From Chromobacterium vaccinii (lineage in GTDB: Bacteria > Pseudomonadota > Gammaproteobacteria > Burkholderiales > Chromobacteriaceae): DNA of 36,100 nt. The first letter of the stretch is position 1. Each line of letters starts with the position of its first letter. Shown piece after piece: positions 16,207-24,409 of the stretch. The DNA lies in assembly GCF_000971335.1 (NCBI RefSeq), contig NZ_JZJL01000048.1, forward strand, positions 1 to 36,100, given 5' to 3'. The notes beneath the pieces were generated by a model that saw nothing but the letters and a program-made list of their open reading frames with translations, had not been told where the DNA came from and ran no database searches. The position numbers were made by a program, and so were the translations under genes.

Positions 16207-18816
16207 TCAGCGGTGCGACAGCTCGTCCAGCCCCGCGGGCTTCAGCCGCGGCGGTCCGGACAGCGCCCGCAGGAAGGCTTGCAGCGCCAGCTTTTCCGCC
16301 TCGCCGAGGCCTAGCGGCTTGAGCAGCGGCGACGGCTTGGGCTGGGTGTACTTGTCCAGCCCGGCCGCGGCCACCTCGTTGCCGCCGTTGTTGTAGAACT
16401 CCAGCACGCCGCCGCCGTCGTCGGCGAACAGCGGCATGTCGCCGTTGTGCATGTAGCCGCCGGTGTACAGCAGCTCGCGCAGACCCGGCGTGCGGAACGC
16501 GCCCATGTCTTCGCCGCGGCCGGTGATCGCCCCGCGGCCCCGATCCTCGCGGTCGCGGCCGATGAAGTGCAGGCCCAGATTGTGGAAGCGCTGATCGGAC
16601 AGCTCCGGCCCGTTGTGGCAGTTGAGACAGCGGGCCTTGGTGCGGAACAGCTGCAGGCCCCACAGCGCCTGGTTGCTCAAGGCCTGCGCGTCGCCCTTCA
16701 GGAAGCGGTCGAAGGCGCTGTCGTGGCTGATGAGCGCGCGCTCGAAAGTGGCCAGCGCCTGCGCCAGACGGTTGCTGTCCACCGCGGCGTCGCCGAAGGC
16801 GGCGGCGAACAGCGGCCCGTATTCCGGCGCGGCGGCGATCTTGGCCACCGCCGCGGCCAGCGGCTGGTGCATCTCCAGCGGATTGGCGATAGGCCCCAGC
16901 GCCTGCTGTTCCAGGCTGGCGGCGCGGCCGTCCCAGAACAGGCGGGCGAAGTAGCCGCTGTTGATCACCGACGGCGCGTTGCGGCCGCCCAGCTGGCCGA
17001 CGTGGCCGGAGGAGACTTCGCGGGGATCGGCCCAGCCGTGCTGCGGATCATGGCAGCTGGCGCAGGCGATGCGGTTGTTGCGCGACAACCGCGCATCGAA
17101 GAACAGCTTCTCGCCCAGCGCCGCCTTGGCCGGCGAATAGGGATTGTCGGCCGGGAACGGCATCGCCGGCAGCAGGCCCAGATCGCGGAAGCCGTCGCGG
17201 GCGGCGGCATCCAGCGTCGGCGCCGGCCAATCCGGCTGCGTGGCCTGGCCGGGGCGGTAGCGCAGGTAGCGCTGGCGCCAGTCGGCCAGCGTGGCTGCGT
17301 CGGGCGGCGTGTCGTCGCTGTCCGGCATCGGTGGCTTGGCCGCGCGCTTGCTGATGGCCAGCAAGGCGGCGGCGCCGGTGTCGGCGTACTGGCCGTCCGC
17401 GCGCAGGATGCGCGCTTTGCCGATGTCGTCCTTCACCCAGATCGCCTGCGTCGAGGCGGCGGCGGGAAAGGCCGCGCGGAACGCGGCGTCGCCGGCCAGG
17501 CGCAACTGCAGCCAGCGGCTGCCGTCCGCCGCGCTGGGCAAGGTCCAATCGCGCTGTCCGCACCAGGCCTGGCCGTTGGCCTCGCCTAGCGCGGAAGAAA
17601 CTTGCCCGGCCTGCGCATCGCGCGGGCGCGCCTGCCACAGCACCACCTTGAGGAAGGCGTCCGGATGCTCGCTGTCGTCGACGCAGGCGGCTTCTGCGCC
17701 TGATCTGGCCAGGTCGCCGGCGCGGTCCACCGGGATGTAGGGCGGAATGGTTTGCGGCAGGTCTTCCGGATTGGGCGCGTCCGGCAGCGCTGGGCCGCGC
17801 ACCAGTCTTATCTTGGCCGGCATGCCCAGGCTGAGGCTGACGTGGGGCAGGGTGCGGTGGGTGTCGTCGAAGGCGACTGCCAGCGAACCCCGCGCCTGGC
17901 GGCTGGTGGCGGTCCAGTAGAACGCCGGCTCGGCGTCGGGGAAGGCGTGGCGGTCGATCGCCGGCAGATTGCGCCGCGGATCGAGCTGGCTCCAGTCGAG
18001 CAGCGTTTTCAGCTCGCGCTCGCTGGGCAGCCGCCAGTCGTCGTGGCCGCACAGTTTCTGCTGGTTGACCGCATCGACGTAGGTGACGGCCAGGCAGTCC
18101 TCCTGGCCCGGCTCGCACTGGGCTGGGCGCTCGGTTTCGCGGCTGGCGCTGGCGTAATAGCTGTGCAAGCGGCTGCGCAGCCCGGATTCCGCTTTCACTT
18201 CCCAGCTGAGCCCTGTCTGGCTGTCGTCCGCGCAGCCGGCGGCTTCGCCGGACGCCAGCGGCCGGCCGTCGACGGCGTCGCGGGCCTGGAAGCGGGCGAT
18301 CGGCTTGGCGTCGAGCGCGGCCAGGCTCAGCTGCAGGTGGGCTTGCGCGTATTCGGCGCTGACCAGGCTGCGGCCGATGCCCAGTTGGTCGAGCAGGGCT
18401 TGGGCGTCGCCGATCTCGGCCAGCTTTTGCGGCTGCTGGAAGCGGGCGGCGTCGGCCGGCGCTATCTGGATGCCGTTGCCGGGGTTGTCGTCGCTGTCCA
18501 GCGTCAGCAGCAGGCGGGCGATCTTCAGCGCGGCGGGATCGCCGGCGTCTTGCGCGCCGGCCAGGCTGAGCGGGGTCAATACCGGCGAGCCGGCGGCGCC
18601 GCCGATCTCCAGTTTGCCGATGCGGAAGGCGACGGTTTCGCCGCTGAGGTATTGGAATTCGCCTGCGGCGGTGGTTTTTCCGGCGCGGGTGGGGGTTTCG
18701 TAATCCAGGCCGCTGACGGCGCTGTCGATGAAGCGGCCGGTTTGCGGCGGCGAGGCGGCGGGGCCGCCGCCGCAGCCGGCGAGCAGCAGGGCGAAGGTGC
18801 AGGCGAGGCGGTGCAT
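16207..18816 (-). CDS. Lipoprotein with DUF1566-like region fused to di-haem cytochrome c peroxidase
   Basis: This is an 869-residue envelope protein. MHRLACTFALLLAGCGGG gives a lipobox Cys at residue 14. Residues about 20-180 form a secreted-lipoprotein domain (GRFIDSAVSGLDYETPTRAGKT). Residues about 185-510 hold two DUF1566/Lcl-type modules (DDWRLPSERELKTLLDW; RDWTLPSAADGSRWLQL). The C-terminal part, about 540-860, is a MauG/cytochrome c peroxidase domain with two haem c sites, CASCH near 585 and CLNCH near 731. Family members reduce H2O2 or oxidise protein substrates. ATG 18816 is chosen by the lipobox; no good ribosome site is visible, and an in-frame TTG at 18837 is an alternative. A Fur-box-like sequence abuts the start, suggesting iron repression. 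Confidence 0.8.
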   Translation of the reverse strand: MHRLACTFALLLAGCGGGPAASPPQTGRFIDSAVSGLDYETPTRAGKTTAAGEFQYLSGETVAFRIGKLEIGGAAGSPVLTPLSLAGAQDAGDPAALKIARLLLTLDSDDNPGNGIQIAPADAARFQQPQKLAEIGDAQALLDQLGIGRSLVSAEYAQAHLQLSLAALDAKPIARFQARDAVDGRPLASGEAAGCADDSQTGLSWEVKAESGLRSRLHSYYASASRETERPAQCEPGQEDCLAVTYVDAVNQQKLCGHDDWRLPSERELKTLLDWSQLDPRRNLPAIDRHAFPDAEPAFYWTATSRQARGSLAVAFDDTHRTLPHVSLSLGMPAKIRLVRGPALPDAPNPEDLPQTIPPYIPVDRAGDLARSGAEAACVDDSEHPDAFLKVVLWQARPRDAQAGQVSSALGEANGQAWCGQRDWTLPSAADGSRWLQLRLAGDAAFRAAFPAAASTQAIWVKDDIGKARILRADGQYADTGAAALLAISKRAAKPPMPDSDDTPPDAATLADWRQRYLRYRPGQATQPDWPAPTLDAAARDGFRDLGLLPAMPFPADNPYSPAKAALGEKLFFDARLSRNNRIACASCHDPQHGWADPREVSSGHVGQLGGRNAPSVINSGYFARLFWDGRAASLEQQALGPIANPLEMHQPLAAAVAKIAAAPEYGPLFAAAFGDAAVDSNRLAQALATFERALISHDSAFDRFLKGDAQALSNQALWGLQLFRTKARCLNCHNGPELSDQRFHNLGLHFIGRDREDRGRGAITGRGEDMGAFRTPGLRELLYTGGYMHNGDMPLFADDGGGVLEFYNNGGNEVAAAGLDKYTQPKPSPLLKPLGLGEAEKLALQAFLRALSGPPRLKPAGLDELSHR

Positions 18817-18817
18817 T

Positions 18818-18836
18818 GTAATGAGAATTATTTGCA
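18818..18836 (-). promoter_or_regulatory. Fur-box-like operator before the peroxidase lipoprotein gene
   Basis: On the minus strand the sequence GCAAATAATTCTCATTACA matches about 12 of 19 positions of the Fur consensus GATAATGATAATCATTATC, including an exact CATTA and an AAT half. It ends one base before the ATG. A possible -10 element (CATAAT, minus strand, 18851-18846) lies just upstream, so a bound repressor would cover the transcription start. Confidence 0.6.
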
Positions 18837-18879
18837 AAATCCTCGATTATGCCTTGCCGCGGCCTCCCGCCGCAAACGC

Positions 18880-19446
18880 TTACATCGCCGGCGGGAACGC
18901 CCCTTGGTCTTCGCAATTTTCCACCAGGATGTCGTCCGGACTGGTGTTGGGCACGTAGACCTGGTTGACCGGCGACGGCGGGAAGTCGGGATCGGGCGCG
19001 CAGTCGGCGCTCTGGCCCGGGCCTACCGCTACCTGGACGCCGGCTTTCAGCTGGCAGCGCACCACGCTGTCGAGCTGGCTCCAGGCCGGGCAGATGGCGT
19101 TGGCCGCCTGGTATTGGGCGACCGGGCCTTGCGGCTGGCTGAACGACCACCAGCGGCCGAGTCGGGAACCCGGCTTGGCGCTGTCCCACACCCGGTACAC
19201 GATGACGCCGGCGGCGGCGTCCTGGCGGTAGACCGCGCCTTCGCACAGGCCGCCCTTGCCCGGCGCGCCGACGGCTTTGGCCAGCAGCTCGGGATTCTGC
19301 GCCGCGCTCATGCCCGGCGGCGGCGGCAGCACGCCACCGACGCAGCCATTGGCGGACAGGCCCGGTTTGGCGGGCGGGGTGGTGGAGCAGGCGATCAGGA
19401 TCAGGCTGAACGAGGCGATGGCGGCGCGGCGCAACAGGGCGGACAT
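18880..19446 (-). CDS. Hypothetical Cys-rich lipoprotein
   Basis: This is a 188-residue protein. It begins MSALLRRAAIASFSLILIAC, with lipobox LIAC and a predicted lipidated Cys at residue 20. The mature part has several Cys (NGCVGG, LCEGA, AICPAW, VRCQLK, ADCAPD, ENCEDQ) that could form disulphides in the periplasm. Repeated Val/Tyr/Gly strands suggest a beta-rich fold. ATG 19446-19444 has GGAGA about nine bases upstream. I do not recognise the family. It precedes the Fur-box peroxidase gene by 63 bases on the same strand; the two could share a role, but the Fur-box promoter in the gap implies separate control. Confidence 0.65.
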   Translation of the reverse strand: MSALLRRAAIASFSLILIACSTTPPAKPGLSANGCVGGVLPPPPGMSAAQNPELLAKAVGAPGKGGLCEGAVYRQDAAAGVIVYRVWDSAKPGSRLGRWWSFSQPQGPVAQYQAANAICPAWSQLDSVVRCQLKAGVQVAVGPGQSADCAPDPDFPPSPVNQVYVPNTSPDDILVENCEDQGAFPPAM

Positions 19447-19527
19447 GGGGTGTCTCCAGTCGGTGGAAAAGCGGTTCGCATACTGGAAAACATAGTTGAT
19501 CCGTATGTCATTTTCAGTTGCGGATGG

Positions 19528-19555
19528 AAAAAAGGCGTCGACAGGAGTCGACGCC
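19528..19555 (-). terminator. Rho-independent terminator of the indolepyruvate oxidoreductase gene
   Basis: GGCGTCGAC (19534-19542) and GTCGACGCC (19547-19555) form a perfect 9-bp stem with a four-base loop. On the minus strand it is followed by TTTTTT. It lies 23 bases after the stop of the 19579-23064 gene. Confidence 0.88.
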
Positions 19556-19578
19556 CAAAGCTGCGGAAACAATCGTGG

Positions 19579-22500
19579 TCAGGCCACGGCGGCGTTGGCG
19601 GCGGGCTTGCCGGCCTGGGCCGGACCGCCTTGCAGCTCGGCCTGGCGGGTCTTGGCTTGCCGGTAGTTGGCCAGCTTGATGTGGCCGAAGCCGCGCACGC
19701 CTTCCCAGGTCTTCATCCATTCCACCGCCCGCGGCAGCGTGTCCGGCGTGAGCTTGGCCAGCAGCGCCGGCAGCTCCTGCTCGAACTCTGCTATCAACTG
19801 CCGTTCCAGCTTGCGGTCGTCCTGCCAGGCGAACGGATCCAGCGCGGTGCCGCGCAGGAAGCGCAGCTTGGCCAGCACCTTCATCGCCGGCATCAGCCAG
19901 GAGCCGATGGCGATCTTGCGCGGCTGGCCGCGGGTGAGCCAGGCCACGCCGATGTGGAAGCGCAGCTTGTAGTCGCCGTCGAACTGCGCGGCCACCTCGC
20001 GCTGGAACTCGCCGTCGCTGTACAGGCGCGCCACTTCGTACTCGTCCTTGTAGGCCAGGAGATGGTGGTAGGCGCGGGCGGCGGCCAGCGTCAGCGCGGT
20101 GCTGCCCGGCTGGGCGGCCTCCTCGGCTTGGCGCACTTGCTGCACCAGCGCCTTGTAGCGCTCGGCCAGCGCGCCGTTCTGGTAGGCGGCGAGCAGAGTG
20201 GAGCGGTGGTGGACCACGGCGTCCGGCGTTTCACGTGGAACGAATTGGACCACGGCGGTCGGGCTGACCAGCGCTTCGACGCGGGCCAGGTCCTGGGCGG
20301 CGTGGCGGCCCCAGGTGAAGGCGTCCTGATTGAACTTGACCGCGGCGCCGTTCAAGCGCACCGCTTCCATGATCGCTTCCAGCGACACCGGCACCAGGCC
20401 CTTTTGCCAGCCGTAGCCCAGCATGAACATATTGGCGGCGATGGCGTCGCCCATCAGCGCGGTGGCCAGCTTGTTGGCGTTGACCTCGCTGAAGCGGCCG
20501 GCGCCGACCGCCTCGACGATGGCGTCCTTCATCGCCTTGGCCGGGTAGCGGATGTCCGGGTTCTTCAGGAAGCCGCTGGTCGGCGATTCGTAGCTGTTGA
20601 CGATGGCGTGGCTGAAACCGTCGCGCATCTTGGCCAGCGCTTCCTCGGCCGCCGTCACCACCAGGTCGCAGCCCAGCACCAGGTTGGCGTCGCCGGCGGC
20701 GATGCGCACCGCGTGCAGCTTGTCCTGAGAGTCGGCGATGCGCACGTGCGACCATACCGAGCCGCCCTTCTGCGCCAGGCCGGCCATGTCCAGCACCGTC
20801 ACGCCCTTGTTGTCGAGGTAGGCGGCCATGCCCAGCACCTGGCCGATGGTGACCACGCCGGTGCCGCCGACGCCGGTGACCATGATGCCGAACGGCTCGT
20901 GCAGCGCCGGGATCTTCGGCATCGGCAGCGCCGGCATCTTGGCGAGGTCGGCGCTGGCGCCGGCCGGCTTCCTCAGCTTGCCGCCTTCCACGGTGACGAA
21001 GCTGGGGCAGAAGCCCTCGACACAGGAGTAGTCCTTGTTGCAGCTGGACTGGTCGATCTTGCGCTTGCGGCCCAGCGGCGTTTCCACCGGCAGCACCGAC
21101 AGGCAGCCGGACTTCTTGCTGCAATCGCCGCAGCCTTCGCAGACGCGCTCGTTGATGAAGGCGCGCTTGGCCGGGTCCGGGAACTCGTTGCGCTTGCGGC
21201 GGCGGCGCTTTTCGGCGGCGCAGGTCTGATCGTGGATCAGGATGGTCACGCCCTCGATGTCGCGCAGCTCGCGCTGCACGCGGTCCAGCTCGCGGCGGTG
21301 AAACACGTCGATGCCGGGCGCCAGGCCCTGGGCGTTCTGGTACTTGTCCGGGTCGTCGCTGGTGATCACGATGCGCTTGACGCCTTCGGCCGCCAGCTGG
21401 CGGGTCATCATCGGCACGTCCAGGTAGCCGTCCACGTGCTGGCCGCCGGTCATCGCCACCGCGTCGTTGTACAGGATCTTGTAGGTGATGTTGACTTTGC
21501 CGGCCACCGCGGCGCGGATGGCCAGGATGCCGGAGTGGAAGTAGGTGCCGTCGCCCAGGTTGGTGAAGATGTGGCGGGTGGTGGTGAACGGCGCCTGGCC
21601 CAGCCAGGTGATGCCCTCGCCGCCCATCTGGGTGAAGGTCTTGGTGTTTTCCGGGCTGATCCAATGCGCCATGTAGTGGCAGCCGATGCCGGCCACCGCG
21701 CGGCTGCCTTCCGGCAGCTTGGTCGAGGTGTTGTGCGGGCAGCCGGAGCAATAGTGCGGCACGCGGGCGATGGATTCGCGCGGCTGCACCAGCTGCGCCT
21801 CTTTATCGTCGTAGAACTTCAGCCGGTCGTGGATCACCGGGCTGTCGAAGATCAGCGCCAGCCGGTTGGCGATGGCGCGGGCGATCATCGCCGGCGTCAG
21901 CTCGCCGGCGGCCGGCAGCAGCCAGTCGCCGTGCGGCAGCGCCCACTCGCCTTTCTCGGCGAACTTGCCCACCACGCGCGGGCGGATGTCGTCGCGCCAG
22001 TTGTACAGCTGTTCCTTCAGCTGGTATTCGATGATCTGGCGCTTCTCTTCCACCACCAGGATTTCTTCCAGGCCCTGGGCGAACTGGCGCACGCCTTCCG
22101 GCTCCAGCGGCCACACCATGCCCACCTTGAAGATGCGCAGGCCGATGTCGGCGGCCTGGGCCTCGCTGATGCCCAGGTCGTCCAGCGCCTGCATCACGTC
22201 GAGGTAGCTCTTGCCGCAGGTGATGATGCCCAGGCGCGGCTTGGGCGAATCCAGCGTGATGCGGTTGAGCTTGTTTTCGCGGGCGTAGGCCAGCGCCGCG
22301 TACAGGCGGTGGTGCAGCACGCGCTTTTCCTGCGCCAGCGGGGTGTCCGGCCAGCGGATGTTGAGGCCGTCCTCGGGCAGCGGGAAATCCTTGGGAATCT
22401 TGAATTCCAGCCGTTCCGGCGTGATGTCGACGATGGCCGAGCTCTCGACGGTGTCGGTGATCGCCTTGATCGACACCCAGCAGCCGGAATAGCGGCTCAT

Positions 22501-23064
22501 CGCCCAGCCGTGCAGGCCCAGGTCCAGCACTTCCTGCACGCCGGACGGGCTCAGGACCGGGATCATGCTGGCGGCCAGAATGTGGTCGGACTGGTGGGGG
22601 AAGGTGGACGACTTGGCGGCGTGGTCGTCGCCGCAGACCAAGAGCACGCCGCCGTGCTTGGAGGTGCCGGCCGCGTTGCCGTGCTTGAGCACGTCGCCGG
22701 AGCGGTCGACGCCCGGACCCTTGCCGTACCACAGCGAATAGACGCCGTCGTATTTGGCGCCTTCGAAGATGTTGACCTGCTGGGTGCCCCAGACCGCGGT
22801 GGCGGCCAGATCTTCGTTGAGGCCGGGATGGAACACCACGTTGTGGGCGTCCAGATGCTTCTTGGCCTTGATCATGGTCTGGTCGACATTGCCCAGCGGC
22901 GATCCCCGGTAGCCGGTGACGTAGCCGGCGGTGTTGAGGCCGGCGGCTCGGTCCAGTTCCTGCTGCAGCATGGGCAGGCGCACCAGCGCCTGGATGCCTG
23001 TCATCAGAACCTGGCCGGTGGGGGCGGTGTATTTTTCTTCCAGGTCTGCGTGGCGGATTGACAT
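19579..23064 (-). CDS. Indolepyruvate ferredoxin oxidoreductase family protein (fused subunits)
   Basis: This is a 1161-residue cytoplasmic enzyme of the 2-oxoacid:ferredoxin oxidoreductase superfamily, expected to decarboxylate aryl- or branched-chain 2-oxoacids to acyl-CoA. It has an N-terminal pyrimidine-binding domain (GYVTGYRGSPLGNVDQ) and a TPP domain near 440-560 (GIGCHYMAH; GDGTYFHSGILA followed by YND). A Cys-rich Fe-S segment lies near 640-680 (CEGCGDCSKKSGC, then CNKDYSCVEGFC). The gamma-type domain near 725 is GVGGTGVVTIGQVLG, followed by a long C-terminal domain. These alpha, gamma and extra domains are fused, as is usual in proteobacteria. ATG 23064 has a strong AGGAGGAG site. 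A parS site is embedded in its coding region. Confidence 0.92.
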   Translation of the reverse strand: MSIRHADLEEKYTAPTGQVLMTGIQALVRLPMLQQELDRAAGLNTAGYVTGYRGSPLGNVDQTMIKAKKHLDAHNVVFHPGLNEDLAATAVWGTQQVNIFEGAKYDGVYSLWYGKGPGVDRSGDVLKHGNAAGTSKHGGVLLVCGDDHAAKSSTFPHQSDHILAASMIPVLSPSGVQEVLDLGLHGWAMSRYSGCWVSIKAITDTVESSAIVDITPERLEFKIPKDFPLPEDGLNIRWPDTPLAQEKRVLHHRLYAALAYARENKLNRITLDSPKPRLGIITCGKSYLDVMQALDDLGISEAQAADIGLRIFKVGMVWPLEPEGVRQFAQGLEEILVVEEKRQIIEYQLKEQLYNWRDDIRPRVVGKFAEKGEWALPHGDWLLPAAGELTPAMIARAIANRLALIFDSPVIHDRLKFYDDKEAQLVQPRESIARVPHYCSGCPHNTSTKLPEGSRAVAGIGCHYMAHWISPENTKTFTQMGGEGITWLGQAPFTTTRHIFTNLGDGTYFHSGILAIRAAVAGKVNITYKILYNDAVAMTGGQHVDGYLDVPMMTRQLAAEGVKRIVITSDDPDKYQNAQGLAPGIDVFHRRELDRVQRELRDIEGVTILIHDQTCAAEKRRRRKRNEFPDPAKRAFINERVCEGCGDCSKKSGCLSVLPVETPLGRKRKIDQSSCNKDYSCVEGFCPSFVTVEGGKLRKPAGASADLAKMPALPMPKIPALHEPFGIMVTGVGGTGVVTIGQVLGMAAYLDNKGVTVLDMAGLAQKGGSVWSHVRIADSQDKLHAVRIAAGDANLVLGCDLVVTAAEEALAKMRDGFSHAIVNSYESPTSGFLKNPDIRYPAKAMKDAIVEAVGAGRFSEVNANKLATALMGDAIAANMFMLGYGWQKGLVPVSLEAIMEAVRLNGAAVKFNQDAFTWGRHAAQDLARVEALVSPTAVVQFVPRETPDAVVHHRSTLLAAYQNGALAERYKALVQQVRQAEEAAQPGSTALTLAAARAYHHLLAYKDEYEVARLYSDGEFQREVAAQFDGDYKLRFHIGVAWLTRGQPRKIAIGSWLMPAMKVLAKLRFLRGTALDPFAWQDDRKLERQLIAEFEQELPALLAKLTPDTLPRAVEWMKTWEGVRGFGHIKLANYRQAKTRQAELQGGPAQAGKPAANAAVA
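20228..20241. other. parS: parS-like site 3, inside a coding sequence
   Basis: GTTTCACGTGGAAC matches the parS core. It is read on the minus strand as codons for Val-Pro-Arg-Glu-Thr within the oxidoreductase gene. Its 16-mer is the exact reverse complement of the one at site 2. Confidence 0.87.
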
Positions 23065-23427
23065 GGTTTCTCCTCCTGTCGTGCTCGCTTGTGGCGATCA
23101 GCCCGCGGCTGCCTTGTGGGCGGCTGGTTCCGGGCGCTTGCTGTGCTGGCGGGCGCCGGGGACACTTTATTTTTATACCTTGTGCCCTGGGTATGCGCGG
23201 CTGTCGCAGCTTAGAGTGTTAACCCTAATGTCGCCGACTATAGTTTACGTTTACGTCAACGTCAAAGGGATCGCGACAAGGCATGTCCGGGTGCGGTTTA
23301 TGTGCCAGTGCAGCAAAATATTGCTTGTTAAGTGTTTGTAAACCGACTGTATAGGTAATGATGATTTTTCCGACGGAATAAAGCGGGTAAGCTGGATGTT
23401 GGAATATTCCGTGTCGCAGAGAATCGC
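23065..23427. promoter_or_regulatory. Divergent intergenic region between the oxidoreductase and rarD
   Basis: These 363 bases contain no gene I can support. The part nearest the oxidoreductase is GC-rich. The central part (about 23160-23270) becomes AT-rich and carries the ACGT-repeat motif described separately. The part before rarD (23310-23420) is also AT-rich and probably holds the rarD promoter. No convincing small ORF or RNA gene is visible. Confidence 0.6.
23244..23266. promoter_or_regulatory. ACGT-repeat operator resembling a LiuR site
   Basis: Three ACGT cores lie at 23247, 23253 and 23259, exactly six bases apart, flanked by TTT on the left and CAAA on the right. Known LiuR (MerR-family) sites in proteobacteria contain two ACGT cores with the same six-base spacing inside TTTACGT...ACGTAAA, and control branched-chain amino acid catabolism. 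It lies about 180 bases upstream of the oxidoreductase start. The assignment is by resemblance only. Confidence 0.45.
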
Positions 23428-24339
23428 ATGTCTTCCTCTTCTTCCGCCGGCGATAGCCGCGGCGTGCTGTACACCGTCGGCGCCTTCATCTGCTGGGGCC
23501 TGTTTCCGCTGTACTGGAAGCCGCTGCACGAGGTGCCGGCCTTGCAAATTCTGTGCCACCGCATCGTGTGGTCGGCCTTGTTCGTCGCGCTGGTGCTGAC
23601 CGCGCTCAGGCAATGGGGCGATCTGCGCACCGCGCTGCGCCAGCCGCGCCAGCTGGGCATCTTCGCGCTGTCGTCGACGGTGCTGTCGCTGAACTGGCTG
23701 ATCTATATCTGGGCGGTGAATGCCGGCCATGTGGTGGAGGCCAGCCTTGGCTACTTCATCAATCCGCTGGTCAACGTGCTGCTGGGGCGGCTGGTATTGT
23801 CCGAACGGCTGAGCCGGCCGCAGAAGCTGGCGGTGGGACTGGCGGCGGCGGGCGTGGCCTGGCTGACCTTCAGCGCCGGCTCGCTGCCGTGGATCGCCTT
23901 GTCGCTGGCCGCCACCTTCGGCTTGTACGGCCTGCTGCGCAAGATGGCGCCGCTGCCGTCGCTGCCCGGCCTGGCGCTGGAAACCTTCCTGATGTCGCCG
24001 CTGGCGCTGGCGGCGCTGCTGTGGTTCGAATGGAGCGGGCAGGGCGCTTTCGGCCATGTCGACGCGCTGCGCAACGGCCTGCTGATCGGCGCCGGGGTGG
24101 TGACGGCGGTGCCGCTCTTGATGTTCGCCGCCGGCGCGCGCCGGCTGAAGCTGGCCACCGTGGGGCTGATCCAGTACATCGGTCCCAGCATCCAGCTGGC
24201 GCTGGGCGTGATGCTGTATGGCGAGCCTTTCGGTCCCGACCGCGCGATGGGTTTCGCGCTGATCTGGGGCGCGCTGGCGCTGTATTCGGCGGTGGGCGCG
24301 CGCGAGCTGTGGCGCGGCAGGCGCCGGCAGCCGGCTTGA
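23428..24339 (+). CDS. rarD: EamA family transporter RarD
   Basis: This is a 303-residue inner-membrane protein with about ten hydrophobic helices in the EamA/DMT fold. It opens GVLYTVGAFICWGLFPLYWK, the RarD signature. PALQILCHRIVWSALF, LNWLIYIWAVNAGHVVEASLGYFINPLVNVLLG and LIQYIGPSIQLALGVMLYGEPF all agree with E. coli RarD. The name comes from a chloramphenicol-sensitivity link; the physiological substrate is not settled. ATG 23428 follows an AT-rich leader. The gene ends at a strong bidirectional terminator shared with the Lap cluster regulator. Confidence 0.9.
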   Translation: MSSSSSAGDSRGVLYTVGAFICWGLFPLYWKPLHEVPALQILCHRIVWSALFVALVLTALRQWGDLRTALRQPRQLGIFALSSTVLSLNWLIYIWAVNAGHVVEASLGYFINPLVNVLLGRLVLSERLSRPQKLAVGLAAAGVAWLTFSAGSLPWIALSLAATFGLYGLLRKMAPLPSLPGLALETFLMSPLALAALLWFEWSGQGAFGHVDALRNGLLIGAGVVTAVPLLMFAAGARRLKLATVGLIQYIGPSIQLALGVMLYGEPFGPDRAMGFALIWGALALYSAVGARELWRGRRRQPA

Positions 24340-24356
24340 GCCGCCTGGTCCATCAA

Positions 24357-24391
24357 AGAAAAACGGCCATCCCGGAGGATGGCCGTTTTTT
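24357..24391. terminator. Bidirectional rho-independent terminator
   Basis: AAAAACGGCCATC and GATGGCCGTTTTT form a perfect stem of at least 12 bp around a short CCGGAG loop. The A-run on the left and T-run on the right make it functional on both strands. It ends rarD (+) and the lapB-lapC-luxR unit (-). Confidence 0.92.
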
Positions 24392-24409
24392 CATGCGCGG
24401 CGCGCCGTT

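Noticed and set aside
20743-21438. Two further CACGTG hexamers at 20743-20748 and 21433-21438
   Set aside because: Their flanks (GCG/CGA and GTC/CTG) do not continue the GTT...AAC arms of parS, so they are not counted as sites.
17752-23061. A 1769-residue open frame on the plus strand
   Set aside because: It lies antisense to the peroxidase and oxidoreductase genes, which have clear motifs. Its translation is low-complexity (Val/Ala/Gly/Arg/His) with no recognisable domain; a GC-rich shadow frame.
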